Positions 23,557 through 33,962 of a stretch of 64,000 nucleotides of DNA are shown piece by piece. How positions within the stretch are numbered: the stretch's first letter is position 1; the number at the start of each line of letters is the position of its first letter. The position numbers and the translations under genes were made by a program. The notes beneath the pieces are model-generated. The model had not been told where the DNA came from. It saw nothing but the letters and a program-made list of their open reading frames with translations, and did not search any database. The DNA is from Theobroma cacao. Taxonomy: Eukaryota; Streptophyta; Magnoliopsida; Malvales; Malvaceae. Location: NCBI RefSeq assembly GCF_000208745.1, contig NC_030856.1:4195747-4259746 (forward strand), read 5' to 3'.

Positions 23557-26415
23557 ATGGAGCTTGTAGGACCAATCCTTGAAGTGATAAAGTGCTTTGG
23601 TGGTCCAACTTGCAGATACTTAGATAATCACCGAAAACTTGAAGAAAACATGAGTGACCTTAGAAGAAGAGTGGATGGTCTAAATATTCGAAAGAAGGAT
23701 ATTGAATTGAGAAAGGATGCAGAGCTTCGTAGTGGAAAAGTGGCAAAGAAAGAAGTGGAGAGATGGTTTGAAGATGTAGAAAGGATAAATATCGAAATGC
23801 AAACGATTGAACAGAAGTTATGTGATGTGTCATACTTCTCACGTGGCCGCCTTGGGAAACTTGTTTGTCGAAAGATTAAAGGAGTGAAAGAAGTTCATCA
23901 ACAAGGCAAATTTCTTGATGGTGTGGCAGTTGATGCGCCCCCAACTAGGGGGGTAATATTGCAGACAACAGATCTAGAAGGTGAAATTAATGTAAAAGAA
24001 CAAATTTGGGAATACTTGATGGGTGATGAAGTTGCAATGATCGGAGTATGTGGCATGGGTGGCATTGGGAAAACTACCATCATGAAGCATATCAACAATC
24101 AGTTGTTGAAGGAGGCTCCATTTGATAAAGTGATTTGGGTCACTGTGTCGAAGGAGCTAAATGTTGTCAAATTGCAAGAAGATATTGCGTCTGCATGTGA
24201 TATGAAGCATCTTCTTCCCAAAAATGAATTGGAGCGAGCAACTAAATTGATGGATATCTTGAAAACGAAAAGATACGTCTTGATCTTAGATGATGTTTGG
24301 AAACAATTTTCTCTATTGCAAATGGGAATCCCTGAACCGAGACATGATGGAAGCAAACTAGTAATCACTAGTAGATCAATTGATGTTTGTCTATCTATGG
24401 GTTGTAAGGTGCTTAAAGTGCAACCTCTTTCAAAGGAGGAGTCTTTGAATTTATTCTTAAATCATGTAGGGCATGGTGTTCTGGAAGATCCGGCTTTGAA
24501 AGAAATTGTGAAGCTTGTTGTTGATCAATGTAGTGGTTTACCACTTGCCATTGTTACAATAGCCGGAAGCATGAAGGGTGTGGATGATGTTCGCGAGTGG
24601 CGTAATGCACTATATGAATTATGTGAACGTGTGAAAAGTGTGAGAGGATTGGATACCGAAATATTCAAATGTTTGATGTTTAGTTATGATCGTTTGGGTG
24701 ATTCGAAAATTCAAAATTGTTTCTTATATTGCTCTTTATACCCGGAGGATTATACCATTGAAAGGAGCATGTTAATTGAAAAATGGATAGACGAGGGACT
24801 CGTTGATGAATGTGGATGTAGACAGGCCATGCAGGACAGAGGTCATAGTATTTTGAATAAGCTTGAAAAAAATTGCTTGTTAGAAAAGGGTGTTCATAGT
24901 AGAGGAGTCAAGATGCATGATGTATTGAGAGACATGGCATTGTCTCTTAAAAAAGCTAATCCTCGATTCATGGTGAAAGCTGGCATGAAACTGAAGGAAT
25001 TACCATGCGAGCATGAGTGGACAGCGGATCTTGAGAAGGTTTCCTTAATGCATAATTCAATATCAGAAATCCCTCCGGGCATATCTCCAAAATGTGAATC
25101 TTTGTCAACCTTGTTGGTGCAAGGGAATCACAAAATGGAGAGGATTTCAGAACCTTTCTTCAAGCACATGCCTGGATTAAAGGTTCTCGATCTTTCTTAT
25201 ACTGACATTCGATATCTGCCCAACTCCATCTCTTACTTGGAAAATCTTGAAGCTCTTGTGCTTCGCTCTTGTTTGAAGTTAAGACATGTTCCTTCGTTAG
25301 CAAAGCTTAGATCATTAAGAAAGTTGGACCTTTATTATACAGCTATTGAAGAGGTCCCTCATGGTATGGAAATGTTAACAAACCTCACTTATCTTGCTTT
25401 AGATTCTGAAAACGTTAAGGAGTTGCCAATGGGAATACTACCCAAGCTTTCTAATCTCCAATACTTGGAAACTACATCGTATGTAAGAGGAGAGGAAATG
25501 GCAAAATTGAGAAAGCTAGAGATATTTTCAGGTCTATTCACTGAGCCACAAGAGTTTCGGAAATATATCAAGTCTGTGGCTGGTCCAAGGCCTACCAATT
25601 ACTCGCTTCTAGTGGGATCATATGGGATTTTTGAGTTTTTTCAACATCGAGAGTCTTATTTAGTCTGGCAGTTTGAGCAACTCGAAATTCATAAAATTGT
25701 GTATTTTTTTAAGTGCAGTTTAAGGGGAGATCAAGATCCTGTAGTGCTCCCCATTGACCTTGAGGCTTTGCATCTTGAGGAGTGCCATGAGCTCCTAAGC
25801 TTAAGCTACTCATTTTTGTTCCATGATCAGGCAAATGATTTGAAGCATTGTTATATTTGGCAGTGTAAAGGAATACAGTGCCTGCTTGACTTGTCATACT
25901 CGTCTTGCAACTTACTTCAGAGCATTGAGACCCTACACCTTCGACGATTGCAAACCTTGCGTCGACTTGTGAGGGTAGGAGTCCCAGCTGTGTCTACATC
26001 TCAGGCTCCGACACTGCCTGCCATCTTCTCTTCTCTTAAAGTTTTCTATTTAGAAAGCTGTTCAAGTATGAAGAAGTTGTTTTCAATTGAGTTGGTGCAG
26101 GGCCTCCAAAACTTAGAGGAACTTGAAGTTGTATGTTGTGAAAAAATGGAGGAAATAATAACATCAGAAGATGAAGAAGAAGAAGAAGGAGAAGAAGGAA
26201 ATCACATAGGGGAACGAATGGTTCCCGAAACAACAACCTTTATTCTTCCCAAATTAAAGAAACTGCGCTTGTTGTACTTACCAGAATTGAAGAGCATCTG
26301 TAGTTCTGGAGTTACTATTCATGTAGATTTTCTTGACTATAAGATTGATCATTGTCAGAAGCTAAAGCCTTTTCCCTGTTGTTTCTGTATATCAGGTGAA
26401 AAGGTCTTTGTCTGA
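23557..26415 (+). CDS. CC-NBS-LRR immune receptor, RPS2/RPS5-like
   Basis: A single coding exon of 952 residues. Coiled coil at about 1-140 (VERWFEDVERIN); NB-ARC with P-loop GMGGIGKTT at about 167-175, RNBS-A FDKVIWVTVSKEL, kinase-2 LILDDVW near 242-248, RNBS-B KLVITSRS, GLPL near 328 and RNBS-D CFLYCSLYPEDY; MHD motif VKMHDVLRDMAL near 452; leucine-rich repeats from about residue 500. All catalytic and switch motifs are consensus, so the protein is predicted to be functional. It ends early, at CISGEKVFV, without the WWES.EWD.P.AK tail of the NLRs at 18546 and 36115. The gene at 29271 has the same short end, so the two are sister tandem duplicates. The acidic stretch SEDEEEEEGEEG is in the last LRRs. 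It was probably intended as an intracellular pathogen sensor; its ligand is unknown. Confidence 0.95.
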   Translation: MELVGPILEVIKCFGGPTCRYLDNHRKLEENMSDLRRRVDGLNIRKKDIELRKDAELRSGKVAKKEVERWFEDVERINIEMQTIEQKLCDVSYFSRGRLGKLVCRKIKGVKEVHQQGKFLDGVAVDAPPTRGVILQTTDLEGEINVKEQIWEYLMGDEVAMIGVCGMGGIGKTTIMKHINNQLLKEAPFDKVIWVTVSKELNVVKLQEDIASACDMKHLLPKNELERATKLMDILKTKRYVLILDDVWKQFSLLQMGIPEPRHDGSKLVITSRSIDVCLSMGCKVLKVQPLSKEESLNLFLNHVGHGVLEDPALKEIVKLVVDQCSGLPLAIVTIAGSMKGVDDVREWRNALYELCERVKSVRGLDTEIFKCLMFSYDRLGDSKIQNCFLYCSLYPEDYTIERSMLIEKWIDEGLVDECGCRQAMQDRGHSILNKLEKNCLLEKGVHSRGVKMHDVLRDMALSLKKANPRFMVKAGMKLKELPCEHEWTADLEKVSLMHNSISEIPPGISPKCESLSTLLVQGNHKMERISEPFFKHMPGLKVLDLSYTDIRYLPNSISYLENLEALVLRSCLKLRHVPSLAKLRSLRKLDLYYTAIEEVPHGMEMLTNLTYLALDSENVKELPMGILPKLSNLQYLETTSYVRGEEMAKLRKLEIFSGLFTEPQEFRKYIKSVAGPRPTNYSLLVGSYGIFEFFQHRESYLVWQFEQLEIHKIVYFFKCSLRGDQDPVVLPIDLEALHLEECHELLSLSYSFLFHDQANDLKHCYIWQCKGIQCLLDLSYSSCNLLQSIETLHLRRLQTLRRLVRVGVPAVSTSQAPTLPAIFSSLKVFYLESCSSMKKLFSIELVQGLQNLEELEVVCCEKMEEIITSEDEEEEEGEEGNHIGERMVPETTTFILPKLKKLRLLYLPELKSICSSGVTIHVDFLDYKIDHCQKLKPFPCCFCISGEKVFV

Positions 26416-26840
26416 TTAAATGGTGCATCAGCATCTTCCATTAAGGTCTCACCACTGAGTTCTTTTCTGTTTGATTACTTTTCATCTTCTTTGATTATAA
26501 TTTTGGATTTCCAAATTTATTGTGTTCTTCATCTTCTTTGATTATAGTGGAAATTTTCATTATTTCCACGGAAGTAAGATTTAAAGTCGAATCATGTAAA
26601 TACTGGTGTTATTAGTACCTTAATTTCACCTATTATTTCTTGTTACATGTTTTTTTTTTTTTTTTACCTTTTCAAACTTCATTCTATCATGGGAATGTCG
26701 GGGAGTTAATTACTCTCCAATTTGGCCAAAATGTGTAATAATGATTGCCAACAATCAACTTATAATGCCTCACACAGGAGTTTCTAGCTGGACTCCAACT
26801 GCCTATTGGTATTAAGTTACTGCACAAGTCATTCTCTTCT
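26416..26840. other. 3' flank of the second NLR
   Basis: 3' UTR-like sequence followed by AT-rich intergenic DNA with a T-tract near 26650-26666. No gene is seen. Confidence 0.4.
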
Positions 26841-26964
26841 CACACGGAGGATTGGGCAGGAAGATCTGCTAGTTGTTATCTTCTTGGCTTTAGTCTCTGC
26901 TACTTTCCCTGGTTTCAGCCAAAAGCCTTTGGAGGAATGGTGCAGTATCAGGCTACTGGACTTG
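26841..26964 (+). promoter_or_regulatory. Orphan leader-exon copy
   Basis: A block from CACACGGAGGATTGGGCAGG to GGACTTG|GTAACA, with the same core CTTTGGAGGA and splice donor as the NLR leader exons, but no NLR start nearby. The 75 bases after the donor (CAGGAACATTCCCTGATTTT and following) also match the sequences after the copies at 33592 and 33717, so a longer unit was duplicated. Confidence 0.55.
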
Positions 26965-27615
26965 GTAACAGGAACATTCCCTGATTTTAGTGTTGCTATT
27001 AGATTTTTGGTTTGGGTTAGGCCTTTAATTACCTGGAATCATAAGGGATGTCACACTTAAGGAATGTGTAAGATCTTAAGGAATGTTTAGACCTACTTAA
27101 AGATTAAAGAATAGTCAGAAGTAGATAGTTTACCAAGTCTAGCAGGCTGAAACAGCACCAATCCTCCAAAGATGTTTAGTTCCAAATCTGGGAAAGAAAC
27201 CAGAGAACTAAAGCCAAAAGATAACAAAGTTTAACAACTAGCAGATCTCCTTGCCAAATGCTAACCCTTTCTCTTCCCTGTGAGAAGAAAATGAATGATG
27301 GAGCAAAAGGATTACTATTAGACAGCTGCAGTCCAGCTAGAACATGTGATTGCGGCCGACACGTGATATAATGAAGTTTGAAACTTTGGCCTGTCTGTTC
27401 ATGTAATTCTAATTCTACCAACCAGATCATAGATGGAAAAGCATGATCGTGTATAATTGCTTTTGGCCAAAGTATAACAACTTGCATTGATAAACGTCAA
27501 CCCAATCAATCATACTTTTTTCTTTGATAGCAGGAAGTTGCCGGGCAACCACTGCAATCACGTGCATAGACTTGCCCACTGTTCATTTTTTTTGCTCCTT
27601 GATTCATTCTTTTCT

Positions 27616-27758
27616 CACAGAAGATTAGGATTGATTTGGTAAGGAAATTAATATCTGCAAGTGGCTTTCTTCTTGGCTTTTGCTCCTCCCTCCTCCTTTC
27701 CACTGATTTTCAACCAACCCCTTTGGAGGACTGCTGCAATAACGACCTACAAGACTAG
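27616..27758 (+). promoter_or_regulatory. Leader-exon copy upstream of the third NLR
   Basis: CACAGAAGATTAGGATTGAT to ACTAG|GTAAAC, closely matching the leaders at 22941 and 35456. It is one of two candidate first exons for the NLR at 29271; the other is at 28238-28384. The preceding 80 bases (GGAAGTTGCCGGGCAACCAC region) also match the copy upstream of the 36115 gene. Confidence 0.5.
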
Positions 27759-28237
27759 GTAAACTGCTTACTCTTGATTTTCCTTTTATCTCTGGGCATT
27801 TTCTTTACAGTCTTGGATTATGCTCATCTAATTTACTTAGCATTGCTTGTTTGTCTAATCAAAGATCCTTGAAGACTTCTCAGCTGATCAACCCAGGTGC
27901 TTGGTTCCTATTTTTCTTGGAATTTTTTTTTTAATTGAGGGAAAGGGATTCGAAGTCTGCTTTTTAGGCAGGGATCATGCATCAGTCACTGAATCAAATG
28001 TTCGGGTGTACCATTTTTCTTGGAATTTACTTGTTTATTAATTCACGGAAGAGCTTGTCTTGCATGTTTCTTTTCTGAGGCATTGACTTGGAAAAATCTC
28101 TAAGATGAACAGACATGTAAAATTTCAAAGTTCATCATAACATTTGATTGTGGAGATATACCATAATCACATGAGACTTTCTAGCTAGACTCCAGCAGTC
28201 TAATAGTAATTCTTTTGGTCCATAATTCAATTTCTTT

Positions 28238-28384
28238 TCACACGCAGAGAAAGGGTTAGGATTTGGCAAGGAGATCTGCTAGTTGTTACTTTGTTATCTT
28301 TTGGCTTCAGTTCTCTGCTTTCTTTCCCAGATTTGGAACTAAACACCTTTGGAGGATTGGTGCTGTATCAGCCTGCTAGACTTG
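28238..28384 (+). promoter_or_regulatory. Second leader-exon copy upstream of the third NLR
   Basis: A leader-like block containing GGGTTAGGATTTGGCAAGGA and CCTTTGGAGGATTGGTGCTG, ending GACTTG|GTAAAC. It is closer to the orphan copies at 26841 and 33717 than to the leaders at 22941 and 35456. It may be an alternative first exon for the NLR at 29271. Confidence 0.5.
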
Positions 28385-28589
28385 GTAAACTATCTACTCT
28401 TGATTTTCTTTCATCTTTAAGCACATTCTGTAACGCTCCAAATCTGGGAATTTGTGGGAATCTGTTATGGTATATATAAAAATACTCAGACTTATAGTTG
28501 CCGGGCATTTGATAAAATGACGAACAATACCTTACAAGTTAGGTGCGGGTCTTTACACATTCCTTAGGATTTTGCATTGTGGCATTATT

Positions 28590-29257
28590 TGATCTTTCCA
28601 CAAGTTCCATTTAGGTAATTACTACCTTATTTTCCATTATCTTTTGTATGGTCCTTTTTCTTCCAATTAAGTTACACTGAAAATAATCCGAATAACTAGA
28701 AGGGAATAAACCTAGGCCTTGGTACTTCTCTAGCATATAGTAATTATATATACCCATTTCCAAGATTCCTTTCACTTGTATTAAATTACTGATTTTCCTT
28801 CCCTTTCCATCAGTCTTTTTTTTATTGCCCACACGCAGGATTTGCACTTAACAAGTTAATTAGCCCTTGCTTCCCACTCTGCTTGAAGAAGAAACTTCCA
28901 GCAAACCAGCTGTTATATCTTCTGTTTCTCTTTTGTTTGATTGGTATACTTCATATTTTTACTTGAAAGCAAAATTACAATAAATTAAACAGTATATAAT
29001 TAATCAAGCAGAACTTCATTGTTTTTCTACTCTCTCAAGTTCATTCTTCCCATGATTTAAAACAGTAGTACCATGTAAATACTTCTCAGTTGCAAGCTTG
29101 CTTTATTTGTTTAGTTTCTATTTGCTTGCTAAGAATTTGCTGAAGTTCATGCATGATGCAACTAAAGTCTTTTGCTTGCTTCTTGTCTTTATTTGTTACA
29201 TGCTTGAAACATAACCTGAAGCAAACATTTTAAGTATAATTTGGTTTTGCATTACAG
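28590..29257. repeat. Duplicated upstream segment of the second and third NLRs
   Basis: GATCTTTCCACAAGTTCCAT and the sequence after it, including AAGTTACACTGAAAATAAT and the AACAAGTTAATTAGCCC block, correspond to 23180-23450 upstream of the NLR at 23557. The copy here is longer because of extra sequence near 28930-29100. It shows that the two NLRs arose by segmental duplication including the 5' region. The acceptor ATTACAG ends at 29257. Confidence 0.6.
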
Positions 29258-29270
29258 GGTGTAACTTATC

Positions 29271-32108
29271 ATGGAGCTTGTAGGACCAATCCTTGAAGTG
29301 ATAAAGTGCTTTGGAGGTCCAACTTGCACGTACTTGGATAATCACCGAAAGCTTGAAGAAAACATGAGTGATCTTCGAAGAAGAGTGGATGGTCTATGTA
29401 TTCGGAAGCAAGATCTTAAATTGAGAAAGGATGCAGAGCTTCGTAGAGGAAAAGTGGTAAGGAAGGAGGTGGAGAGATGGTTTGAAGATGTAGAAAGGAT
29501 AATTTTTGATATGCATACGATTGAACAGAAGTTATGTGATGTGTCATACTTCTCACGTGCCCGCCTTGGGAAACTTGTTTGTCGAAAGATCGAAGAAGTG
29601 AAAGAAATTCATCACCAAGGAAGTTTTCTTGATGGTGTAGCAATTGATGCACCGCCAACTGGGGGGGTAATATTGCAGACTACAGATCTAGAGGGTGAAA
29701 TTAATGTAAAAGAACAAATTTTGGAATACTTGATGGGTGATGAAGTTGCGATGATCGGAGTATGTGGCATGGGTGGTATTGGGAAAACTACCATCATGAA
29801 GCATATCAACAATCAGTTGTTGAAGGAGGCCCGATTTGATAAAGTGATTTGGGTCACTGTGTCAAAAGAATTAAATGTTGTCAAATTGCAGGAAGATATT
29901 GCATCCGCATGTGATATGAAGGACTGTCTTCCTAAAAATGAATTGAAGAGAGCAACTAAATTGATGGATATCTTGAAAACAGAAAGATATGTCTTGATCT
30001 TAGATGATGTTTGGAAACGATTTTCTCTATCGCAGGTGGGAATCCCTGAACCGACACATGATGGAAGGAAACTAGTGATCACTAGTAGATCAATTGATGT
30101 TTGTCTATCAATGGGTTGTAAAGTGTTTAAAGTGCAACATCTTTCAAAAAAGGAGTCCATGAACTTATTCTTAAAACATGTAGGGCATGCTGTTCTACAA
30201 CATCCTACTTTGAAAGAAATCGTGAAGCTTATTGTTGATCAATGTGGTGGTTTACCACTTGCCATTGTGACAATAGCTGGAAGCATGAAGGGGGTGGATG
30301 ATGTTCATGAGTGGAGGAATGCACTTAATGAATTATGTGAACGTGTCAAAAGCGTGAGAGGATTGGACGCTGAAACATTTGAATGTTTGATGTTTAGTTA
30401 TGATCATTTAGGTGATTCAAAAATTCAAAAGTGTTTCTTATATTGCTCCTTATATCCGGAGGATTGTACAATCGCAAGGAGCATGTTAATTGAAAACTGG
30501 ATAGATGAGGGGCTCATTGATGAATGTGGATGTAGACAGGCCATGCATGACAGAGGTCATAGTATTTTGAATAAGCTTGAAAAGAATTGTTTGTTAGAGA
30601 AGGGTGACAATGGTGTAGGAGTTAAGATGCATGATGTTTTGAGAGACATGGCATTGTCTCTTAAAAATGCTTATCCTCGATTCATGGTGAAAGCTGGCAT
30701 GGAATTGAAGGAATTACCACGCAAGCATGAGTGGACTGAGGATCTTGAGAAGGTTTCCTTGATGGATAATTCAATATCAGAAATTCCTTTGGGCATATCT
30801 CCGAAATGTTACTCTTTGTCAACCTTGTTGTTGCAAGAGAATCATGAAATGCAGAGGATTTCAGAATCTTTCTTCGAGCACATGCATGGATTAAAGGTTC
30901 TTAATCTTTCTAGTACTGACATTCGATATCTGCCCAACTCTATCTCCTACTTGGAAAATCTTGAAGCTCTTGTGCTTCGTTTCTGTTTCAAGTTAAGACA
31001 TGTGCCTTCGTTGGGGAAGCTTACAGCATTAAGAAAGTTGGACCTTTATCATACAGGTATTGAAGAGGTCCCTCATGGTATGGAAATGTTAGTAAACCTC
31101 ACGTATCTTGCTTTACATTCAAACAATCTAAAGGAGTTACCAATCGGAATACTACCTAAGCTTTCTCATCTCCAATACTTGCTAACTACATCGTATGTAA
31201 GAGGAGAGGAAGCAACAAAATTGACAAAGCTGGAGATATTTTCAGGTTCATTCACTGAGCCTCAAGACTTTCAGAATTATGCTGAGTCTATGGCGGGTCC
31301 AAGGCCTACAAATTACTTGCTGCTAGTGGGATCACACGGGCTTAAGTTCTATGAGTTTTATCGACATCAAAACGTTTTTTTGTTCTGGCTGCAGTTTGAG
31401 CAACTTGAAATTCATAAAAAAGTATACTTTTTTAACTGCAGGATAAGGGGAGATCAAGATCCTGTACTGCTCCCCAATGACCTTGAGGCTCTGCATGTTG
31501 AGGAATGCCATGATCTCCTAAGCTTAAGCAATACATTTTTGTTCCATGATCAGGCAAATAATTTGAAGCATTGTTATATTTGGCAGTGTAGAGGAATACA
31601 GTGCTTGCTTGACTTGTCATTCTCGTCTTGCAACTTACTTCAGAGAATTGAAACCCTACACCTTAAACGATTGCAAAACTTGCGTCAACTTGTAAGAGTA
31701 GGAGTAGCAGCTGAATCTACATCTCAGGCTCCGATGCTGCCTTCCGTCTTCTCTTCTCTTAAATATTTTTATTTGGACAGCTGTTCAAGTATGAAGAAGT
31801 TGTTTTCATTTGAGTCAGTGCAGAGCCTCCAAAACTTAGAGGAACTTAAAGTTGTATTTTGTAAAGAAATGGAGGAAATAATAGCATCAGAAGAAGAAGA
31901 AGGAGAATGGATGGATCCCAACACAACAACATTTATTCTTCCCAAATTAAGGAAGCTGCACTTGGAGTACTTACCAGAATTGAAAAGCATTTGTGGTTCT
32001 GGAGTTGCTATTCGTGTAGATTCTCTGGAATATAGGATTTCTGATTGTTTGAAGTTAAAGCCTGCTTCTTGTCGTGCATTTATATCAGGTGAAGAGGTCT
32101 TTATCTAA
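29271..32108 (+). CDS. CC-NBS-LRR immune receptor, tandem duplicate of the 23557 gene
   Basis: A single coding exon of 945 residues, starting MELVGPILEVIKCFGG like the gene at 23557. Coiled coil at about 1-140; NB-ARC with GMGGIGKTT, FDKVIWVTVSKEL, kinase-2 LILDDVW, KLVITSRS, GLPL, CFLYCSLYPEDC and the MHD motif VKMHDVLRDMAL; LRRs from about 500 to the end. All key motifs are consensus. It also ends early, at ISGEEVFI. Compared with the 23557 protein, most changes fall in the LRR and in the region around FLFWLQFEQLEIHKKVYFF, as expected for the recognition surface of diverging duplicates. It is predicted to be functional; its ligand is unknown. Two candidate leader exons lie upstream. Confidence 0.95.
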   Translation: MELVGPILEVIKCFGGPTCTYLDNHRKLEENMSDLRRRVDGLCIRKQDLKLRKDAELRRGKVVRKEVERWFEDVERIIFDMHTIEQKLCDVSYFSRARLGKLVCRKIEEVKEIHHQGSFLDGVAIDAPPTGGVILQTTDLEGEINVKEQILEYLMGDEVAMIGVCGMGGIGKTTIMKHINNQLLKEARFDKVIWVTVSKELNVVKLQEDIASACDMKDCLPKNELKRATKLMDILKTERYVLILDDVWKRFSLSQVGIPEPTHDGRKLVITSRSIDVCLSMGCKVFKVQHLSKKESMNLFLKHVGHAVLQHPTLKEIVKLIVDQCGGLPLAIVTIAGSMKGVDDVHEWRNALNELCERVKSVRGLDAETFECLMFSYDHLGDSKIQKCFLYCSLYPEDCTIARSMLIENWIDEGLIDECGCRQAMHDRGHSILNKLEKNCLLEKGDNGVGVKMHDVLRDMALSLKNAYPRFMVKAGMELKELPRKHEWTEDLEKVSLMDNSISEIPLGISPKCYSLSTLLLQENHEMQRISESFFEHMHGLKVLNLSSTDIRYLPNSISYLENLEALVLRFCFKLRHVPSLGKLTALRKLDLYHTGIEEVPHGMEMLVNLTYLALHSNNLKELPIGILPKLSHLQYLLTTSYVRGEEATKLTKLEIFSGSFTEPQDFQNYAESMAGPRPTNYLLLVGSHGLKFYEFYRHQNVFLFWLQFEQLEIHKKVYFFNCRIRGDQDPVLLPNDLEALHVEECHDLLSLSNTFLFHDQANNLKHCYIWQCRGIQCLLDLSFSSCNLLQRIETLHLKRLQNLRQLVRVGVAAESTSQAPMLPSVFSSLKYFYLDSCSSMKKLFSFESVQSLQNLEELKVVFCKEMEEIIASEEEEGEWMDPNTTTFILPKLRKLHLEYLPELKSICGSGVAIRVDSLEYRISDCLKLKPASCRAFISGEEVFI

Positions 32109-32821
32109 TAAATGTGCTTGAGCATCTTCCACTAAGGCCTTACCAGTGAGTTCTTTTCTGTTCGATTACTTGTTTTGTTTCTATGATGTTTATGTTACCC
32201 TTTGTCATTCTGTGATGAATTGATGATTATAGCTGTTGTTTTAATGTCAATTAGTGAAGCTTAAAGTGTTCATTTTACAAAGAAAGTTCTAAAAAAAGAT
32301 CTTGTCATTAGATTTTTATTTATGTATATTTTAAGTCTGTGATGGTATAGAAGCCATAATTGTTGATCTTTTTCAAATGAAATAGAGTTACCCTTGGATT
32401 GTTTTGGTCGTTCTATGACTTACAAGTCATTTTGCTCAAAGTTGAAAGTTTGTTGATAGAATCTCCTGGGGTTATATTTTTGCTCATTGGTTGTTTTATA
32501 CTCTAAACATAGAATTTCTTACCACATTTTCCAACTCTCTGGAATTTAGTCATCTTGGTCTCTGCCAACCCTGTTTTGAAATGAATTCTATTATTGATGT
32601 TTGTTAAACTTTGATAGCTCCTACTCAGGCAATCCAGGTATAGCTGGTCCAGGAGGTGTTTTCCAAAGAAATTTCTTTCCTAGGACTTTAAACAAGCTTA
32701 CAAGCTGAACTTTGGGGTCTTAGGGATGGTCTGCTTTAATAAAGGTCTTGGGATTTCAACACCTTGAAATTGAAGTGGATGTCTTGCTTGTGTTTGAGCT
32801 ACTCCAGAAAACTAACACTGA
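32109..32821. other. 3' flank of the third NLR
   Basis: 3' UTR-like and intergenic DNA, with no supported gene. Short stretches near 32600-32800 look like decayed coding sequence but match nothing I can name. Confidence 0.4.
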
Positions 32822-33401
32822 AATTTGTCTGACATTTCTTTGTTTCCAGAAACTGGCTTGAGGAAATCTGTCGTATTTGGTCATGTCAATAATAGAGTGT
32901 CTGCTTGAGTTATCCTCCTCAACCTCATCCTACTCCCCCTTTCAGAAACTTGAGAAGCTCGAGCTTGTGAGTTTGTATAACTTGCATGTACATGTGAAAA
33001 TAAAGAGAGCAGCAGCTGTACCTGCATCTCGTACACCCGCAGCTGCTGTCATGATCTTCTGTCTTAAGATATTTACTATAATTCATAGTACTAGTATCAA
33101 CAAGTTGTTGCCATCTGGTTTCTTGAAGGATCTTCAACATCTAGAGGAGATTTTGGTTAGTTCATGCAAAGAAATGCAGGAAATAATAGCATCAGAAGAA
33201 GAGGAAGAGAATCACAAGGGAGAAGGAACTAATGCAACCATAACCATGGCTCTTCCCAACCCAAGGCAATTGCCCTTTTTTGACTCACCAAAATTGGAGA
33301 GAATCTGGTGCAAAAAGGGAGTCATGGTTTGTGATTCCTTCAATTTATCTTCAATTTGCAGTGATCTTCATTTAATCATTTCAGTATACTTTATGTTGTA
33401 A
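32822..33401 (+). pseudogene. Second orphan LRR 3' fragment
   Basis: Homologous to about 20768-21290 of the NLR at 18546, starting near ACATTTCTTTGTTTCCAG and including GAAATCTGTCGTATTTGGTC, LSSSTSSYSPFQKLEKLELVSLYNL and the EEEEENHKGEGTNATIT acidic stretch. A one-base loss in GTCAATAATAGAGTG shifts the frame near 32885. After that the frame stays open to 33401, but with no CC or NB-ARC region. The 3' flank at 33418-33470 also matches 21810-21890. It is a truncated copy, not a receptor. Confidence 0.8.
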
Positions 33402-33591
33402 ATATAAAAGCACATCAAGCAGTTTATGTTTCTACGTGATGGTTTGCTTGATAATCCTGTCCTGTAAGTAACTAATAATATTACATAAACTTCCTACAAC
33501 AACATTGTCTCGCCTTTTTCCAATGTCTGATATAAAGGTAGAGAAAGTCAATTATCAAACAAGAATTATGTAGTTAGAATAAATTGAAAAA

Positions 33592-33840
33592 GTGGAGGAA
33601 TGGTGCAGTATCAGGCTACTAGACTTGGTAACAGGAACATCCCCTGATTTTAGTGTTGCAATTACTTTTTGGTTTGGGTTTAGGCCTTTGATAGCTGGAA
33701 TCAGAAGGAAATAAAAGTGGAGGAATGGTGCTGTATCAGGCTACTGGACTTGGTAACAGCAACATTCCTTGATTGTAGTGTTGCTATTACTTTTTGGTTT
33801 GGCTTTAGGCCCTTGATACGTGGAATCAGGAGGAAACAGT
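33592..33840 (+). repeat. Tandem duplicate of the leader-exon 3' half
   Basis: Two copies of an approximately 125-bp unit start at 33592 and 33717, each beginning GTGGAGGAATGGTGC and carrying the core TATCAGGCTACT.GACTTG|GTAACA with its donor (exon ends at 33627 and 33752). A third copy of the unit is at about 26930-27040. The second copy is positioned to splice to the acceptor at 33950 and so could be the leader of the small gene at 33963. Confidence 0.7.
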
Positions 33841-33962
33841 GGGCCACCAAACTAGAATAATAGCTTCTGGTCTTTATTTACTGGCTGAAAAGTCAATTAG
33901 CTAATAAAACTATCCTCAACAGACAGAAAATCTGAGTCCTTGTGTTTCAGAAGGTTTCTACC

